This document shows, in pieces, positions 1 to 10,250 of a DNA stretch of 64,000 bases (position 1 is the stretch's first letter; each line of letters opens with the position of its first letter). The stretch lies in assembly GCA_949825045.1 (NCBI GenBank), contig OX463813.1:6820001-6884000 (forward strand). Direction: 5' to 3'. The stretch is from Argyresthia goedartella. Taxonomy: Eukaryota; Arthropoda; Insecta; Lepidoptera; Argyresthiidae. The notes beneath the pieces were generated by a model that did not search any database, was not told where the DNA came from, and saw nothing but the letters and a program-made list of their open reading frames with translations. The translations under genes and the position numbers were made by a program.

Positions 1-79
1 TTTGTGTTGATGGCTACGTTGGAAAGACCAGTTCTTTGGCTCTGCCTTACTTACTACCTTACCTTACAACATTATCGAG

Positions 80-483
80 ATTTAGCGATAGCTGTAATGT
101 TAACCTAAAAATAATTTCAGACTAGTTGCGCCCCGGTTTAGACTCGCGAAGGTAACAAATTCATTCAAGGGTCAGTGCATTCTTTGCTACATCAAGATAC
201 CTTTGCCAATTTTAAAATTGCCATTGTAAAATGTTGTCTAAAAGGGATACAATGTTGGGACTGTATGGGGTTAATCTAACTCAACACAGAACTCGCTGTT
301 AATGATTTTGTAATAATTTATTCCTGCTTATTAATATTGTAATAATTGTATTGATTAACACAACCAATTTTTAAAAGAGATCTAGAAAATCAAACTGTGG
401 GAGTTTCTTCGCCCTACAACTCCCACAGGGTCTAATGAAGAGGAGATACAAAAAGTGATGTTTGCTAAGTATAGTAAATAACA
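80..483 (+). mobile_element. LINE 3'-end relic, interrupted
   Basis: This block matches 52915-53340 and, in its first part, 48700-48815. Shared landmarks are the phrase GGGACTGTATGGGGTTAATC, a run of TAATAATTTATT, and CTGTGGGAGTT followed by TTGCTAAGTATA. At 53k the same sequence ends in an ORF2-like C-terminus and an ATTGATTGATTG tail, so I read this as the 3' region of a non-LTR retrotransposon. The element is broken after 483 by a SINE and a foldback and seems to resume at 1219-1260 (GTAAATATCTACAGTAATAA). Confidence 0.55.
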
Positions 484-484
484 G

Positions 485-669
485 CATAACAAAGCGACAC
501 GACTTTTCCCATACGGAGTGGCAGAGGCACAATTGTGCCCAAATAGAGCCACTTATTCTATACTCCATTTTAGATACTCCACTTAAGATAAATTAATAAT
601 CTCATCTCGGGAATCGAACCTGCATCTCCTGTCTGAGAAGCAAGCGTGACCCATTAGACCACGGAGCTC
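485..669 (-). mobile_element. SINE D copy 1 (tRNA-like head)
   Basis: On the minus strand it starts GAGCTCCGTGGTCTAATGGG (A-box-like), then has CAGGTTCGATTCCCGAGA (B box), and a body ending CGTATGGGAAAAGTCGTGTCG. The same layout recurs at 12321, 43867 and 57378. The body here is shorter than the others. Confidence 0.75.
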
Positions 670-876
670 TTGTATATGTCACCGTAAGATAGTCAAAACC
701 GATAGTTGATAAACTAACGTTTTTTTTCTCGTAAATTGGTCAACTATCGACAGATAGTAAACTGTAGCGTACTGCTTACTATATGACGCGTTAGTTGATA
801 AACTAACGGTTAAAACAGTTAAATAGTAAACTGGTTTAAACTTGAATTGTAAACGAAATACCAGAGCAAACACTAG

Positions 877-1023
877 CGGCCTTACTAATAAAAAAAGTTA
901 TTCAAAAGTTTAACTTATTCAGTGTTTTGTCCTTTTCATACGCCGAGTAAATGTCAAATGTCAAAGCAAGACAAAACACTGTATAAGTTAAACCGGGAAT
1001 AAATTCTTTTATTAGTAAGGCCG
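877..1023. mobile_element. MITE, TIR CGGCCTTACTAATAAAA, 3-bp TSD TAG
   Basis: The termini CGGCCTTACTAATAAAA and TTTTATTAGTAAGGCCG are perfect reverse complements. Inside is a second pair, CAGTGTTTTGTC and GACAAAACACTG. TAG flanks both ends (874-876 and 1024-1026). A 3-bp duplication is typical of PIF/Harbinger elements, though those prefer TWA. A longer relative lies at 45767-46575. Confidence 0.8.
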
Positions 1024-1115
1024 TAGTAGCTTAGGTGAAGACTAGAGGGGGCGAGCGCAGCGAAGCCCCCGAATAGTCTTCTTGTTAGGTTGACGTTTAA
1101 GAACAAACGAAACGT
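1024..1115 (-). mobile_element. Family H fragment
   Basis: Contains GTAGCTTAGGTGAAG, GCGCAGCGAAGCCCCC and GTTAGGTTGACG, the GC-rich core of family H (compare 7898-8226). Both ends of the family are missing. Confidence 0.6.
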
Positions 1116-1269
1116 AAATTCTTAACCCTGTCGATCTGGTTAACTAGCTGTCGATAGTTGATGAACTACCGCGTTAGTTTATCAACTAACGGTTTTGACT
1201 ATCTTCCGGTGACATATATGTAAATATCTACAGTAATAAAGTATTTTGATTAGATTTGAGCATCGGTAT

Positions 1270-1487
1270 GACTTTTGACCAGCAGCCGGTGCATTCGTTC
1301 GTTGTCGAAGTAGTTCAGAGACCTCTTCCCGTTGTGATCTCATCGTCTGCCCTGGAATGCCCATCCGTGTCCACATCCGCAACTGGCGTGCTAGCTCTCC
1401 TGCGTCTTGTGCTAGCCCCCCTGTGACGTCACACAATACGTCGCGCACTGGTGGTAACTGGAAATTATTTGTCGGAATTGGGCCGGA
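1270..1487 (-). pseudogene. Possible coding fragment, unidentified
   Basis: A minus-strand frame open from about 1487 to 1182 encodes a stretch with protein-like composition: an acidic and basic amphipathic region containing GGLAQDAGELARQLRMWTRM and REEVSELLRQR. This part is richer in G+C than its flanks. It has no ATG, starts just after a stop and ends in LINE-tail sequence, so it may be a piece of a retrotransposon ORF or another retrocopy. I do not recognise the family. A chance ORF is possible. Confidence 0.25.
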
Positions 1488-1572
1488 GTACTAGTTACAA
1501 GCGCAGAATAGCTAATAGCACTTGCTATACTAGGTGGTACTACAAGTTGTAGCACGGTTGTTCGTCGTGATA

Positions 1573-1829
1573 TACGACCCGAATGGCCGAGTCGGCGGCA
1601 GTGACCCTGCCTACGAAGCCAAGGGTCCCAGGTTCGAGTCCCGGTGGGGGCAAATATTTGTTTGATGACAACGGATCTTTGTACCCTAGTCATGGTTGTT
1701 TATCTATCTAAGTATAATATTTATCTATATAAGTATGTGTATCGTTGTCTAGCACCCAAGATACAGGGAATCCTAGTTTGGGGCTAGATCAATTTTTGTA
1801 TATAGTATCCAAGGTATTATTATTATTAT
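1573..1829 (+). mobile_element. SINE B copy 1 (tRNA head)
   Basis: Head ACGACCCGAATGGCCGAGTC with a tRNA-type A box (TGGCCGAGTCGG) and B box (GGTTCGAGTCCC). The body contains TTTGATGACAACGGAT, CATGGTTGTTTATCTATC and AGATACAGGGAATCCTAG, and the 3' tail is TATTATTATTATTA. Full length, about 255 bp. Confidence 0.9.
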
Positions 1830-2372
1830 GTCGATTTTAGTCACTAGTCGAATCCTAGTATACTTTGGGATTTTCAATTTTCTTTTTAGCCACCCTATAG
1901 GCCGCCTAGCCTAAATTCCATTTCGTCGGTCGATTTTCGCCGTTCCTCGAAAATCGCCCGGATTGAGTCACCCGTGCAAGCGCCCTGTAAACGTGGGCGC
2001 AGCAAAATCCACGCAGCTCCTGTCAAACTGATGTTTCATTAACGAGGCTATAACTTTTTCATTCGGCAAATTGGAGTCAGCAGAAAAAAAACGTATTCGA
2101 GCCTCCATCCTTCAGACAGGCTCGCCCCTGCCTCGCGAATTCGTTCATTCATCATATCCGTGTTTATTGCCTTACTTTATTTGCAAGGGGCGGCGGCTCG
2201 TCGGAGCTGTTGTGCGAAACGGACTGCGTTGGTGTCGCAGGTCGCAGGCAAATTGTAAAAAAAAGGCGATTTATAACACGGCGAGCCGCCCCGTTTTATG
2301 TTAGTTTGTGTACTTTCAGTGTGGAGAGTGATTAGTGAGCTCTTGAATACTCTTCTCTGCGTTTTATTTATG
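1830..2372. other. Unclassified stretch
   Basis: No supported gene. It holds a short inverted pair (GGTCGATTTTCG / CGAAAATCG, near 1927-1955) and a moderately GC-rich part (1900-2240). A block at 2321-2366 (GGAGAGTGATTAGTGAGCTC) returns imperfectly at 2416-2465. Confidence 0.4.
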
Positions 2373-2957
2373 GCTAGCTGATGTCCGCAACTTCGTCTGC
2401 GGAGACTGAAAGTCTGGGGAGTGATTATTAAAGGAGCTCTTGAATATTTTTTTCTGCGTTTTTTTATGGGATAGGAGTTATCGTTTATGGAGATAACGTT
2501 GCCCTCCTTCTGTTGCAGTCGGATATAAAGTATTCTATATAAAATAATAAATGATAAAATAAATATTAGAGGACACTCTTATATAAATCGAACTAGGCCC
2601 ATTAAGCTCAATAAGGCTTGCGGTATGGGTATTACTAGACGACGACATATTTAATAGAGATAAATACTTAAGTAAATACATAGACAACATCCAAGACTAA
2701 GAAACGAATATTCATGCTTATACACATAAATATTTGCCATTACCGGGATTTTAATCCAGGACCGTCTGCTTCGTAGGCAGGGTCCCACCTAGGTACCCAC
2801 TAGGTAAAACCGGTCGGCAAATATGTCAATCTAGCTCATAAACTGTCTGCTAAATTTCATTCAAATCTGTTCAGCCGTTTTAGCGTGATCGAGGCACAAA
2901 CACACGAACATTCAAACATCTAAACATTGCTACTTTCACATTTATAATATTAGTTGG
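2373..2957 (+). mobile_element. LINE-type 3' tail (family R), split by SINE C
   Basis: Begins TAGCTGATGTCCGCAACTTC, continues with AGATAACGTTGCCCTCCT and GCAGTCGGATA, and ends TTCAGCCGTTTTAGCG then TTTATAATATTAGTTGGA. This ending is a familiar signature of lepidopteran non-LTR tails. The same order of blocks is seen at 19115-19941. A SINE C (2600-2820) splits it. Confidence 0.65.
2600..2820 (-). mobile_element. SINE C (degenerate tRNA head)
   Basis: On the minus strand: GACCGGTTTTACCTAGTGGG, then GGACCCTGCCTACGAAGC, then a decayed B box GGATTAAAATCCCGGTAATG. The body reads toward AATACCCATACC. It interrupts the R tail relative to the second copy of R at 19.1 kb. Confidence 0.6.
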
Positions 2958-3933
2958 ATTTGTAAGAAACATGAACGCGTTTCAGTAAACACATTAAGCA
3001 AATGCGCTGGAATTTCGTGAAATATCACCTCGTAAAAGGCTACATTTTGTCGGGCTATGTCGAATGGCTCCTCTACATGTTGGCCGACCCATTCCCCAAC
3101 GCGACGCAACGCCAATGTTATTGGCCAATATAGCTAGAGTTTTTTGATACCGTCCACTCGTGGGAAGATCGATCAGTTTGCTTCGGTGCAGGCCAAAATG
3201 CGGACTATCAAATGAATATTGTGAGACTCTAGCGGCTGCTGCAGCTATTCATTATCAGCATACCGCTATTTTATTTTAGGTTTGCATATCGTATAATTTT
3301 TTATAACCACCTTTCGAAATCGTTCATTTGATACCCCCCACTAGATAGGATTAGAAGTAGTTTTTTTATTAATGCCACACGATATGAAGTACAGAATCTG
3401 CTATTTTTTCTTATGATGACGTTATGATTCTAACGATAGCTAGTACGTCTATATCGGTTTAGTAGTGTAGTACAAATCGTGGGTTAAAGAATTTCACTGA
3501 GATACATACATAAACGTCATATAATCGTACATGAACCCTGAAAACATTAAAAAAGTAAGGTTTCACAGAAATGTTTCATAGTGATTTCGTTAGTACGTAG
3601 TTACGACGCGCGTTTCGGATGAAAGCAGGTGCTCGCACATGCGACCGTTCTGGAAGCTCGATGCGAAACTGCCAACTGAACGCCCGGCCGACGTGTGGAA
3701 TAGTGCGGATGCGACATGCGTCGGCCATCACCACTCCAAGAGCCGTTGATGTTTGTCGAAAAGCCGACAGCTCACGGATCTAGCGCCAATGCAGAGCCGT
3801 CGTTCCAATACCTGCAACTATAATTCCATCTGAACACCAACCCCTCTTCTACACGTTGGCCAATACGTATTCGCCACTGCAGTGGCCAACGTGAACAGCC
3901 GGCAGAAGGTTAGGTTAGCTACCGCTCCAGCTC
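2958..3933. other. Unclassified stretch
   Basis: No supported gene or repeat family. The part 3600-3800 is noticeably GC-rich and CpG-rich. A short inverted repeat, ACGTTGGCCAATACG / CAGTGGCCAACGT, lies at 3852-3893 just before a SINE A. Confidence 0.4.
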
Positions 3934-4130
3934 GACGACGACCTCTGTCGCGCAGCGGTTGTGGCTCTGCCTGGTTCGAACCCCGGCTGGGGGTAAAAAA
4001 AAACCCAGGTCTTGGATGTTTATATGTGTGTGACGTCGCTGTTTTTGGTTCCCACGACACAGGGTATCCTAGTGTGGGGCGAGAAGCAATGTATGTGCCT
4101 ATATGTAAATGTTGGTTTCTGTTATTAAAA
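3934..4130 (+). mobile_element. SINE A copy 1 (head-deleted subfamily)
   Basis: Head GACGACCTCTGTCGCGCAGC, B box GGTTCGAACCCCGG, body CAGGTCTTGGATGTTTATAT, GACGTCGCTGTTT and ACACAGGGTATCCTAG, end GCAATGTATGTGCC then poly(A). The segment between the two promoter boxes has the same deletion as the copy at 21208, so the two are sister copies. Confidence 0.9.
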
Positions 4131-4697
4131 AAAAAAACTTTTTGAAGCCCAAGCCTTCGTCGTAGACCGATGTAGGTATAAGGCCTTAGCTAGGTGATAA
4201 GCTGAACACATGTGGTAATTTACCCCATTCCCAGAATACTTAAACCCTTAAACTGTACAGAATTGCCAGCGACATGACTACAGCTTTCCCCTCCGAAGGG
4301 CTTCTCTGTCTACCCCCTTTTCATTTCAGTGATTCATATTAAAAGCATCTTGACGGGGCATCGGCGACAGGCCACTGGAAGTCTGGGAATTCGGGTTACC
4401 AGAAAAATATCCTCACCAATTCAGATTCTTAATTTTCGTGATAACTTAACTCGTCTCTCGCCATACTCGTAGTAAGTTTGATGTCGTGTGGCATACATTC
4501 GAGTATAGATCGTAAGATTGTGTTTTTATAACCATCTACATATTGTTTTTTATATTTATTTTGTTAGGTACACACTATTTGTTCATGGCAATTTAGAACC
4601 AGCATTTTTGTGTCACGGTGGCCGGAGTAAATTAAATTTTGATCACTTCCTTGCTGGTCGGTATGTTTGACCGTCCACAAACATTGCTTCTGGAATA
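4131..4697. other. Unclassified stretch
   Basis: AT-rich sequence without a convincing ORF or a repeat family that I can place. Confidence 0.35.
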
Positions 4698-5438
4698 GGT
4701 TTTGATACACACCGAAAAAAGTGTGGTTTTGATAAAGACCTGAAAAAGCTAGGTTTTGATACACACCGAAAAAATAGTGGTTTTGATAAAGACCTTATGG
4801 AAAAGCTAAGTTTTGATACATACCGAAAAAAGTGTGGTTTTGATAAAGACCTGGAAAAGCTAGGTTTTGATACATACCGAAAAAAAGTGTGGTTTTGATA
4901 AAGACCTGGAAAAGCTAGGTTTTGATACATACCGAAAAGAGTGTGGTTTTTATAAAGACCTTCTGGAAAAGCTAGGTTTTGATACATAACGAAAAACAGT
5001 GTGGTTTTGATAAAGACCTTCTGGAAAAGCTAGGTTTTGATACATACGGAAAAAAAATGTGGTTTTGATAAAGACCTTCTGGAAAAGCTAGGTTTTGATA
5101 CATACCGAAAAAAAGTGTGGTTTTGATAAAGACCTGGAAAAGCTAGGTTTTGATACATACCGAAAAGAGTGTGGTTTTTATAAAGACCTTCTGGAAAAGC
5201 TAGGTTTTGATACATAACGAAAAACAGTGTGGTTTTGATAAAGACCTTCTGGAAAAGCTAGGTTTTGATACATACGGAAAAAAAATGTGGTTTTGATACA
5301 TACAGAAAAAAGGGTGGTTTTGATAAAGACCTTCTGGAAAAGCTAGGTTTTGATACATATCGAAAAAAACTTTGGTTTTGATAAAGACCTTCTGGTAGAG
5401 GTAGGTTTAGATACATACCGAAAAAAGTGTGGTTTTGA
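4698..5438. repeat. Minisatellite, 55-59 bp unit, 228-bp higher order
   Basis: About 13 units of the pattern GGTTTTGATACATACCG, then AAAAAAGTGTGGTTTTGATA, then AAGACCTTCTGGAAAAGCTA. Units are 55, 58 or 59 bp depending on a CTT insertion. The same order of variants (TAACG, TACGG, TACCG, then AAGAGTGTGGTTTTTATAAA) returns 228 bp later (4987 against 5215), so whole four-unit blocks were copied. Minus-strand ORFs rich in YQNHTFF and YVSKPSF arise only from the repeat. Confidence 0.95.
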
Positions 5439-5733
5439 TTTGATTTTGATAATGTTTTACGTCGTTTAAAATTGCCAGAATACAAATTTTAATAACTACC
5501 ATGAATAACATTTTATCAAAGAGACCAGAAAATTGTAATTTAGCACCTTGATTCTGAACTCAATGTTTTAGGTGGTTTTGCTGAATATTGAATGAATGAA
5601 TATGCTGGCTATATTGAATTTTGTTCTGCTAAAGTAAGCTTTTGAAATAAATTCAACGGAGGCTGAATTTGTTTCGCGATAAAGTTAATATTTGATAGAA
5701 ACCTTCAACAGTAATGTTGGTTAGGAATAAACG

Positions 5734-6747
5734 TTCAAGTGCGAGTCGGACACGCGCACGGGTTCCGTACTAACGCACAATGATATTAATGTTTCTTGCA
5801 TGGGGATTAGGTATCTTTATTTTTCCTGTGTTTACAATTTAAGCTATACAGAAGTCTGAACCGATTAAGTTTAAATTTAGAATACATATATGTATTTGTG
5901 ACTTAGGCAAAATGCATTTCGAATTTGGGGGAAAATCAGAATTTTTAAATAATTAATTAAATTAATTGACTAATTTATAACTAATATATTAAAAAAGGAC
6001 CATTCCAGTGTTTACTATTTAAGCTATACAGAAGTCTGAACCGATTAAGTTTAAATTTAGAATACATATATGTATTTGTGACTTAGGCAAAATGCATTTC
6101 GAATTTGGGGGAAAATCAGAATTTTTAAATAATTAATTAAATTAATTAACTAATTTATAACTAATATATTAAAAAAGGACCATTCCACCCCAATCTCCAA
6201 AACTACATATCCTAAAATTTCGAGAAAAATAGGTAATATAGATATTTACTTAAATATTACAGGAGAAGAGAAATAATGACAAATGTATGCAAATAATTTA
6301 AAATATTGGCATAAATATCAGTGGGGGGCACAATTGAGGTGCAACTCAGAAATTTAAAAAAGTTTTCCAAGCCTTTCCGTTCCGTGTGATTATGTCTAAT
6401 GAAAGGGCGAGGATCTCAAACATAATTTTTTCATAAACCTTAAATGCTTAATTAAAAAATATGCAATAGAATATCATTCCCTATTCCGTTATCACCGAAA
6501 CAACTGGCCCTAAAATTAAATCATAATATAGGTCTTTACTTAAACATTACAGGAAAAATATAGTGAAGTGTTCGATTGAAATAGTGTTTTTTTTTCAATA
6601 CCACTATCAAAGATAACTAACTGATCATCACCATGCAAGAAACTTGAAAACCATGGTGCGGTGGTAAGGATCCCACTGTTACCCCCCAAGGGCACACGAG
6701 TGATCCTATAATGGTTGTTTTTTTTTATGATACGGAACCGTAAAAAC
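5734..6747 (+). mobile_element. Family F copy 1, long form
   Basis: Starts TCAAGTGCGAGTCGGACACG and ends GATACGGAACCGTAAAAAC, the boundaries of family F. Internal sequence resembles copy 2 (for example TTTCTTGCATGGGGATTAGG). It is longer than other copies partly because of a 180-bp tandem duplication (5827-6186). Confidence 0.7.
5827..6186. repeat. Twofold tandem duplication, 180 bp
   Basis: The two halves, 5827-6006 and 6007-6186, are offset by exactly 180 bp and differ at only a few bases (TTTACAATTT against TTTACTATTT, TTGACTAA against TTAACTAA). The near identity implies a recent event within the older F element. Confidence 0.95.
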
Positions 6748-7204
6748 GATGTTTTAATGATGTAGCGTATCTTTAATTTGTCGCATGTCATTCAACAAGC
6801 TTTAGCCAGAGCCAAAAATAATACGTTTGTAAAAGAGGAAAAGAGAGGTTTTTTTCTACACCTCCTCATGGGCAAACGTTTTTTTTCCTCAAAATGTGCA
6901 GCAGATATAAGCCATTTTTGCATAGGCATATTGCGCCACACGTTATGAGAGGTGGCCTTGAATGCGCAGAAGTCACTTTTCAATACCTGTACAGATGCGC
7001 AGTAATTCCCGCCCACGTCGCCCAGCGCTCTTAATTCGTGGCGCGAGGTATATGATAGTATAAGTTTTATCTTTATTTTATTTTGCAGGTAATATTGACG
7101 GCTAAGCAAGCAGGGTATCTGTGAAAGATGCCTTTATGAGTAAGTATTTCTTTGTAAATACTCTAAAGGAAGTGAATCAGCCTAAATAGAATAAATGGTG
7201 AATA
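6748..7204. other. Unclassified stretch
   Basis: Between two F elements. Contains minus-strand ORFs without recognisable domains. I see no supported gene. Confidence 0.35.
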
Positions 7205-7768
7205 GTCAAGTGCGAGTCGGACTCGCGCAGGAATGGTTCCGTACCACCACACCATGGTATCAAAGTTTCTTGCATGAGAATTAGTTATCTTTAGTTTTCC
7301 TGAATGTTTAGATGACAAAATGTTGTTTACAAAGTTATTGGTGTGGCTAATTTCTTAATCCATGTAGGTAAGCATGTGCATTTCTAAGTTTCTATGTGGT
7401 ATTGAATGAAATTGTGGCCGTCCTATTTAAACCATGATTTATCTATATTTTTCCTGTATCAATATTACGTATTTTTTGGGTCCGTAGTTTCGGAGATAGG
7501 GGTGGGGAGATGGTATTTTTGACTTTTTTTTTTAAACTAAGCAATTCAGGTTCGTTGAAAAATACATTTGAAGTCCTCACAACAACCCCTTTCATTTAAC
7601 ATGTCACACGATACAGTAGGATTTTGTCATTTTATGATAAATTCCCCCCCAAATTAAAAATGTCCATAAATACATAAGTGTACCATTCAGTTCAGAATTC
7701 GGCCATTTACACACCGAGTGATCCCACAACGGTTCCTTTTCCTTTTTAAGGCACGGAACCCTAAAAAC
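7205..7768 (+). mobile_element. Family F copy 2
   Basis: From TCAAGTGCGAGTCGGACTCG to GGCACGGAACCCTAAAAAC. Includes CAAAATGTTGTTTACAAAG, shared with most F copies. No coding capacity is seen. Confidence 0.8.
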
Positions 7769-7897
7769 CTTGAAACCCCATTGTGCAACGGTCTCACAAT
7801 GACGTCACCATACAAAACTGACCCATGACGTCACCAACAACTTCAACCTACGCCACCTAGTCTACCAATATTATGTGTCAACGACCTAGTTGCATTT
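7769..7897. promoter_or_regulatory. Two CRE-like TGACGTCA sites
   Basis: Perfect TGACGTCA palindromes lie at 7800-7807 and 7826-7833, both followed by CCA, with a 26-bp spacing. TGACGTCA is the CREB/ATF consensus. With no promoter nearby, regulatory use is only a possibility; they may be a relic of a small repeat. Confidence 0.25.
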
Positions 7898-8226
7898 GGC
7901 TTATGTTTAAACGATCACCAAAAACGCACCTATTTTACTACCAATAATTTCGAAACGACCGCCGGGATTAGTTAACGATCACCAAATTGTGTTTGGATAA
8001 ATGATCACCAAACTTCTTTTTATGTTTTGTATACTTAAGTTTTAAGTATTTTTTGTTGTTCTTGCATGTTCAACCTAACACGAAGGGTAAAGGGGGCTTA
8101 GCTGTGCTCACCCCCTTTACCCTTCACCTAAGCTACCGCAGTATTTTGCCCTGATGTTTTCTGCAACTTTTGGTGATCATTTACCCATTTTGGGTAGGAA
8201 AACATTATTTGGTGGTCATTTAATTG
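7898..8226 (+). mobile_element. Family H copy 1 (reference)
   Basis: Left end GGCTTATGTTTAAACGATCA, right end TTTTGGGTAGG then TTTGGTGGTCATTTAA. The ends are inverted relative to each other (TTTAAACGATCACCAAAA against TTTTGGTGGTCATTTAA). Iterated GATCACCAAA motifs lie inside both ends. The core is GTTCAACCTAACACGAAGGG followed by a GC-rich AGGGGGCTTAGC segment. Confidence 0.8.
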
Positions 8227-8382
8227 TTCTCGTTACATTTCCACACCACTTCTAGATCTGGACCTTAGGCCCTGAGGAATAGAGACGCGTGGGCGGGCTG
8301 ATAAGGTGATGCTGAATACGCTTAGATATTATTGCCTTTATTGGTTTTTTAATTAACAGACAATAGACTTCTGGTATGTCCG

Positions 8383-8417
8383 AGAGATATCAGTAATATT
8401 TAATTACTGATATCTCT
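8383..8417. repeat. Hairpin, 15-bp arms
   Basis: AGAGATATCAGTAAT, a five-base spacer, then ATTACTGATATCTCT. It directly precedes a LINE C-terminus. Confidence 0.85.
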
Positions 8418-8423
8418 AAACGC

Positions 8424-8870
8424 TTAGGAACCGAAAAAGATAGAAAACGACTGTGGAACGCACTACCTTGCACTATAAGAGACATTCCCACTATTGTCTC
8501 TTTCAAAAACCGAGTAAAAGAGCACTTCCTCTCTCTTTCGTGAGAGTTATAGTATGTAGGTATATCATTATAATATATAAACTATATTTGCAGGTATATG
8601 TATGTATTGTATTTAGTAGTCTGGTATATAAGTATTTTATTTTCCCTATTATATATTATATGTATTTTAGTATAAATTAGATATTAGGTATTGTACACTG
8701 CCTACCCTTTCATGATACATTTCCCTTTCATGCCTTGGTTTGCTGGAAGAAATCTCTTTTTAGAGATAAGCTCGCCTTTGTACATATGATTTCTCCTAAT
8801 GTTACCTTTTAAATTGAATATGTGTGTGCAATAAAGAATTATGAATGAATTATGAATTAAAACGAGTTAC
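8424..8870 (+). pseudogene. LINE ORF2 C-terminal relic with 3' UTR
   Basis: 8424-8543 reads as 39 codons plus stop, with DRKRLWNALP, then TIRDIPTIVSFKNRVKEHF, the pattern of the last residues of CR1/L2-like LINE ORF2. The 3' UTR has the well-known GGTTTGCTGGAAGAAATCTC and GATAAGCTCGCCTTTGTAC and ends in AATAAAGAATTATGAATGA. It is 5' truncated. A second tail of the same group lies on the minus strand at 31895-32095. Confidence 0.75.
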
Positions 8871-9388
8871 TGTTTTGCGTTCGCTTTAAATTCCGTTCGC
8901 CGTCAAGTTGGCGGCAATGAAACCAGTGTGGCCAGCTTTTGAAAAATGTATTACCCAAAAGTTAGGGAGAAAATAGCATAGCTAACTCATACTTAATGTT
9001 CATATAGGCACGTTGCCGACACTCTTAATAATTTGCATCTAATTAACTTATTTTGTATTGTAACGAGGTTGTAGGTAACTACATACCTGCAATCTTATTT
9101 TTTGAAAGCGAGGTATTCTAGTGTGAATCTGCCAACCGAATATTGCATGTACCCATTATTTGGCGGCAGTTGACAGTGCACTGCAGGCAACTTAACGGCG
9201 AAGGGAACTTGGAATGTGAACTTTGACATTCCAAGTTATTGCAATTTATAGCATTCGATGCTAAAAAAAAATACAATATTATTGCAAAGAATTGAAATCT
9301 ATTACAAGGACACTGACACAATATCACTTTTGTATAGTGGTTCTCCGTATTCCGGTTATCTATAGAAATATATATTCATGATATATAT
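8871..9388. other. Unclassified stretch
   Basis: No gene supported. A small hairpin, AACTTGGAATGT / ACATTCCAAGTT, lies at about 9208-9236. Confidence 0.35.
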
Positions 9389-10129
9389 GTTACGGCTAAA
9401 GCTAGGTGTGAAACTAAACTTAAGTTTAGCCGGCTAGTCTTAAGATTAATTTCGAGCCTCGGCTAATGCCCGAAGTCATGTTCGTTTGTGATAACGAATG
9501 TCATCTTTAATCGGCTAGACTGCACATTAGCCGATGAGTTTCGGTTAATGTTGGACATTAGTTAGCTAATGTTGAAAACGAAGTATTCGTGCGACTGCGG
9601 GGAGCGGGGCGTGATAATTTTATTCAGATGAGAAAGCTATTTCTAATATCAGGGCAAAACACTCCGGTAGCTTAGGTGAAGGTTAAAAGGGGTGAGCGAA
9701 GCGAAGCCCCCTTTATCCTTTGTGTTAGGTTGAACATCTCAGAACAACAAAAACTATAATAAGACGAGTATAAGTATTTTTTGTTGTTCTTACATGTTCA
9801 ACCTAACTAGAAGGATAAAGGGGGCTTCGCTTCGCTCACCCCCTTTATCCTTCATTTAATCATTATCATCAATTATTCCAGATTAAGATGGTAATTTTTC
9901 AACATTAGCCTAGGTATATTGAAAAATAAACTTAAGTTTAGTCGGCTAATGTCAACCATATTTTCTCACCCATCTTTAGCCTCAAAAGCGTCGAGGCTAA
10001 ACTGCAGTTTAGCCGACTAATCATTTATCGCAATGCACATTATTTCGGACATTAGCCGAGGCTCGAAGTTAATCTTAAGACAAGCCGGCTAAACTTAAGT
10101 TTACTTTCACACCTAGCTTTAGCCGTAAC
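9389..10129. mobile_element. Foldback element, ~90-bp arms
   Basis: GTTACGGCTAAAGCTAGGTG at 9389 mirrors CACCTAGCTTTAGCCGTAAC ending at 10129. The arms continue through GCCGGCTAGTCTTAAGATTA and its partner near 10070-10090. The element has a second, inner set of arms. A self-inverted piece of family H (9672-9856) sits inside it. No transposase is visible, so it is non-autonomous. Confidence 0.85.
9672..9856. repeat. Inverted dimer of family H core
   Basis: The left arm runs from TTAGGTGAAGG through GCGAAGCGAAGCCCCCTTTA to AGAACAACAAAAAC, and the right arm (9775-9856) is its reverse complement with a spacer of about 22 bases. The two cores lie tail to tail, giving an 80-bp stem. Confidence 0.85.
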
Positions 10130-10250
10130 ATATACATATCATTGCGCTTGCGGTTTCTTCAGAAAATGACGGTCCAATGACGTTTGAAGATATTCGATGA
10201 TTATGATAAAACCAAGGAATATCATCATCATTTACCAGCTAATAATTATA

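Larger units (their letters stand above)
673..1221. mobile_element. Foldback element with nested insertions
   Basis: About 80 bp at the left (TATATGTCACCG, then GATAGTCAAAACCGATAGTT, then CAACTATCGACAG) is the reverse complement of the right end (CTGTCGATAGTTG, then AACGGTTTTGACTATC, then CGGTGACATATA). LINE sequence adjoins the right end, so it inserted at a TA in a LINE tail. Inside lie a small MITE (877-1023) and a family H fragment (1024-1115). Confidence 0.75.

Noticed and set aside
1573..1650. Functional tRNA genes at SINE heads
   Set aside because: A and B boxes are present, but acceptor stems do not pair and every head is followed by the same SINE body.
4698..5438. CRISPR-like array of regularly spaced repeats
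   Set aside because: The whole unit repeats, with no unique spacers, and the genome is eukaryotic. It is a minisatellite.
4564..5485. Minus-strand ORFs rich in YQNHTFF and YVSKPSF
   Set aside because: They are translations of the minisatellite unit; the frame shifts whenever unit length changes by a non-multiple of three.
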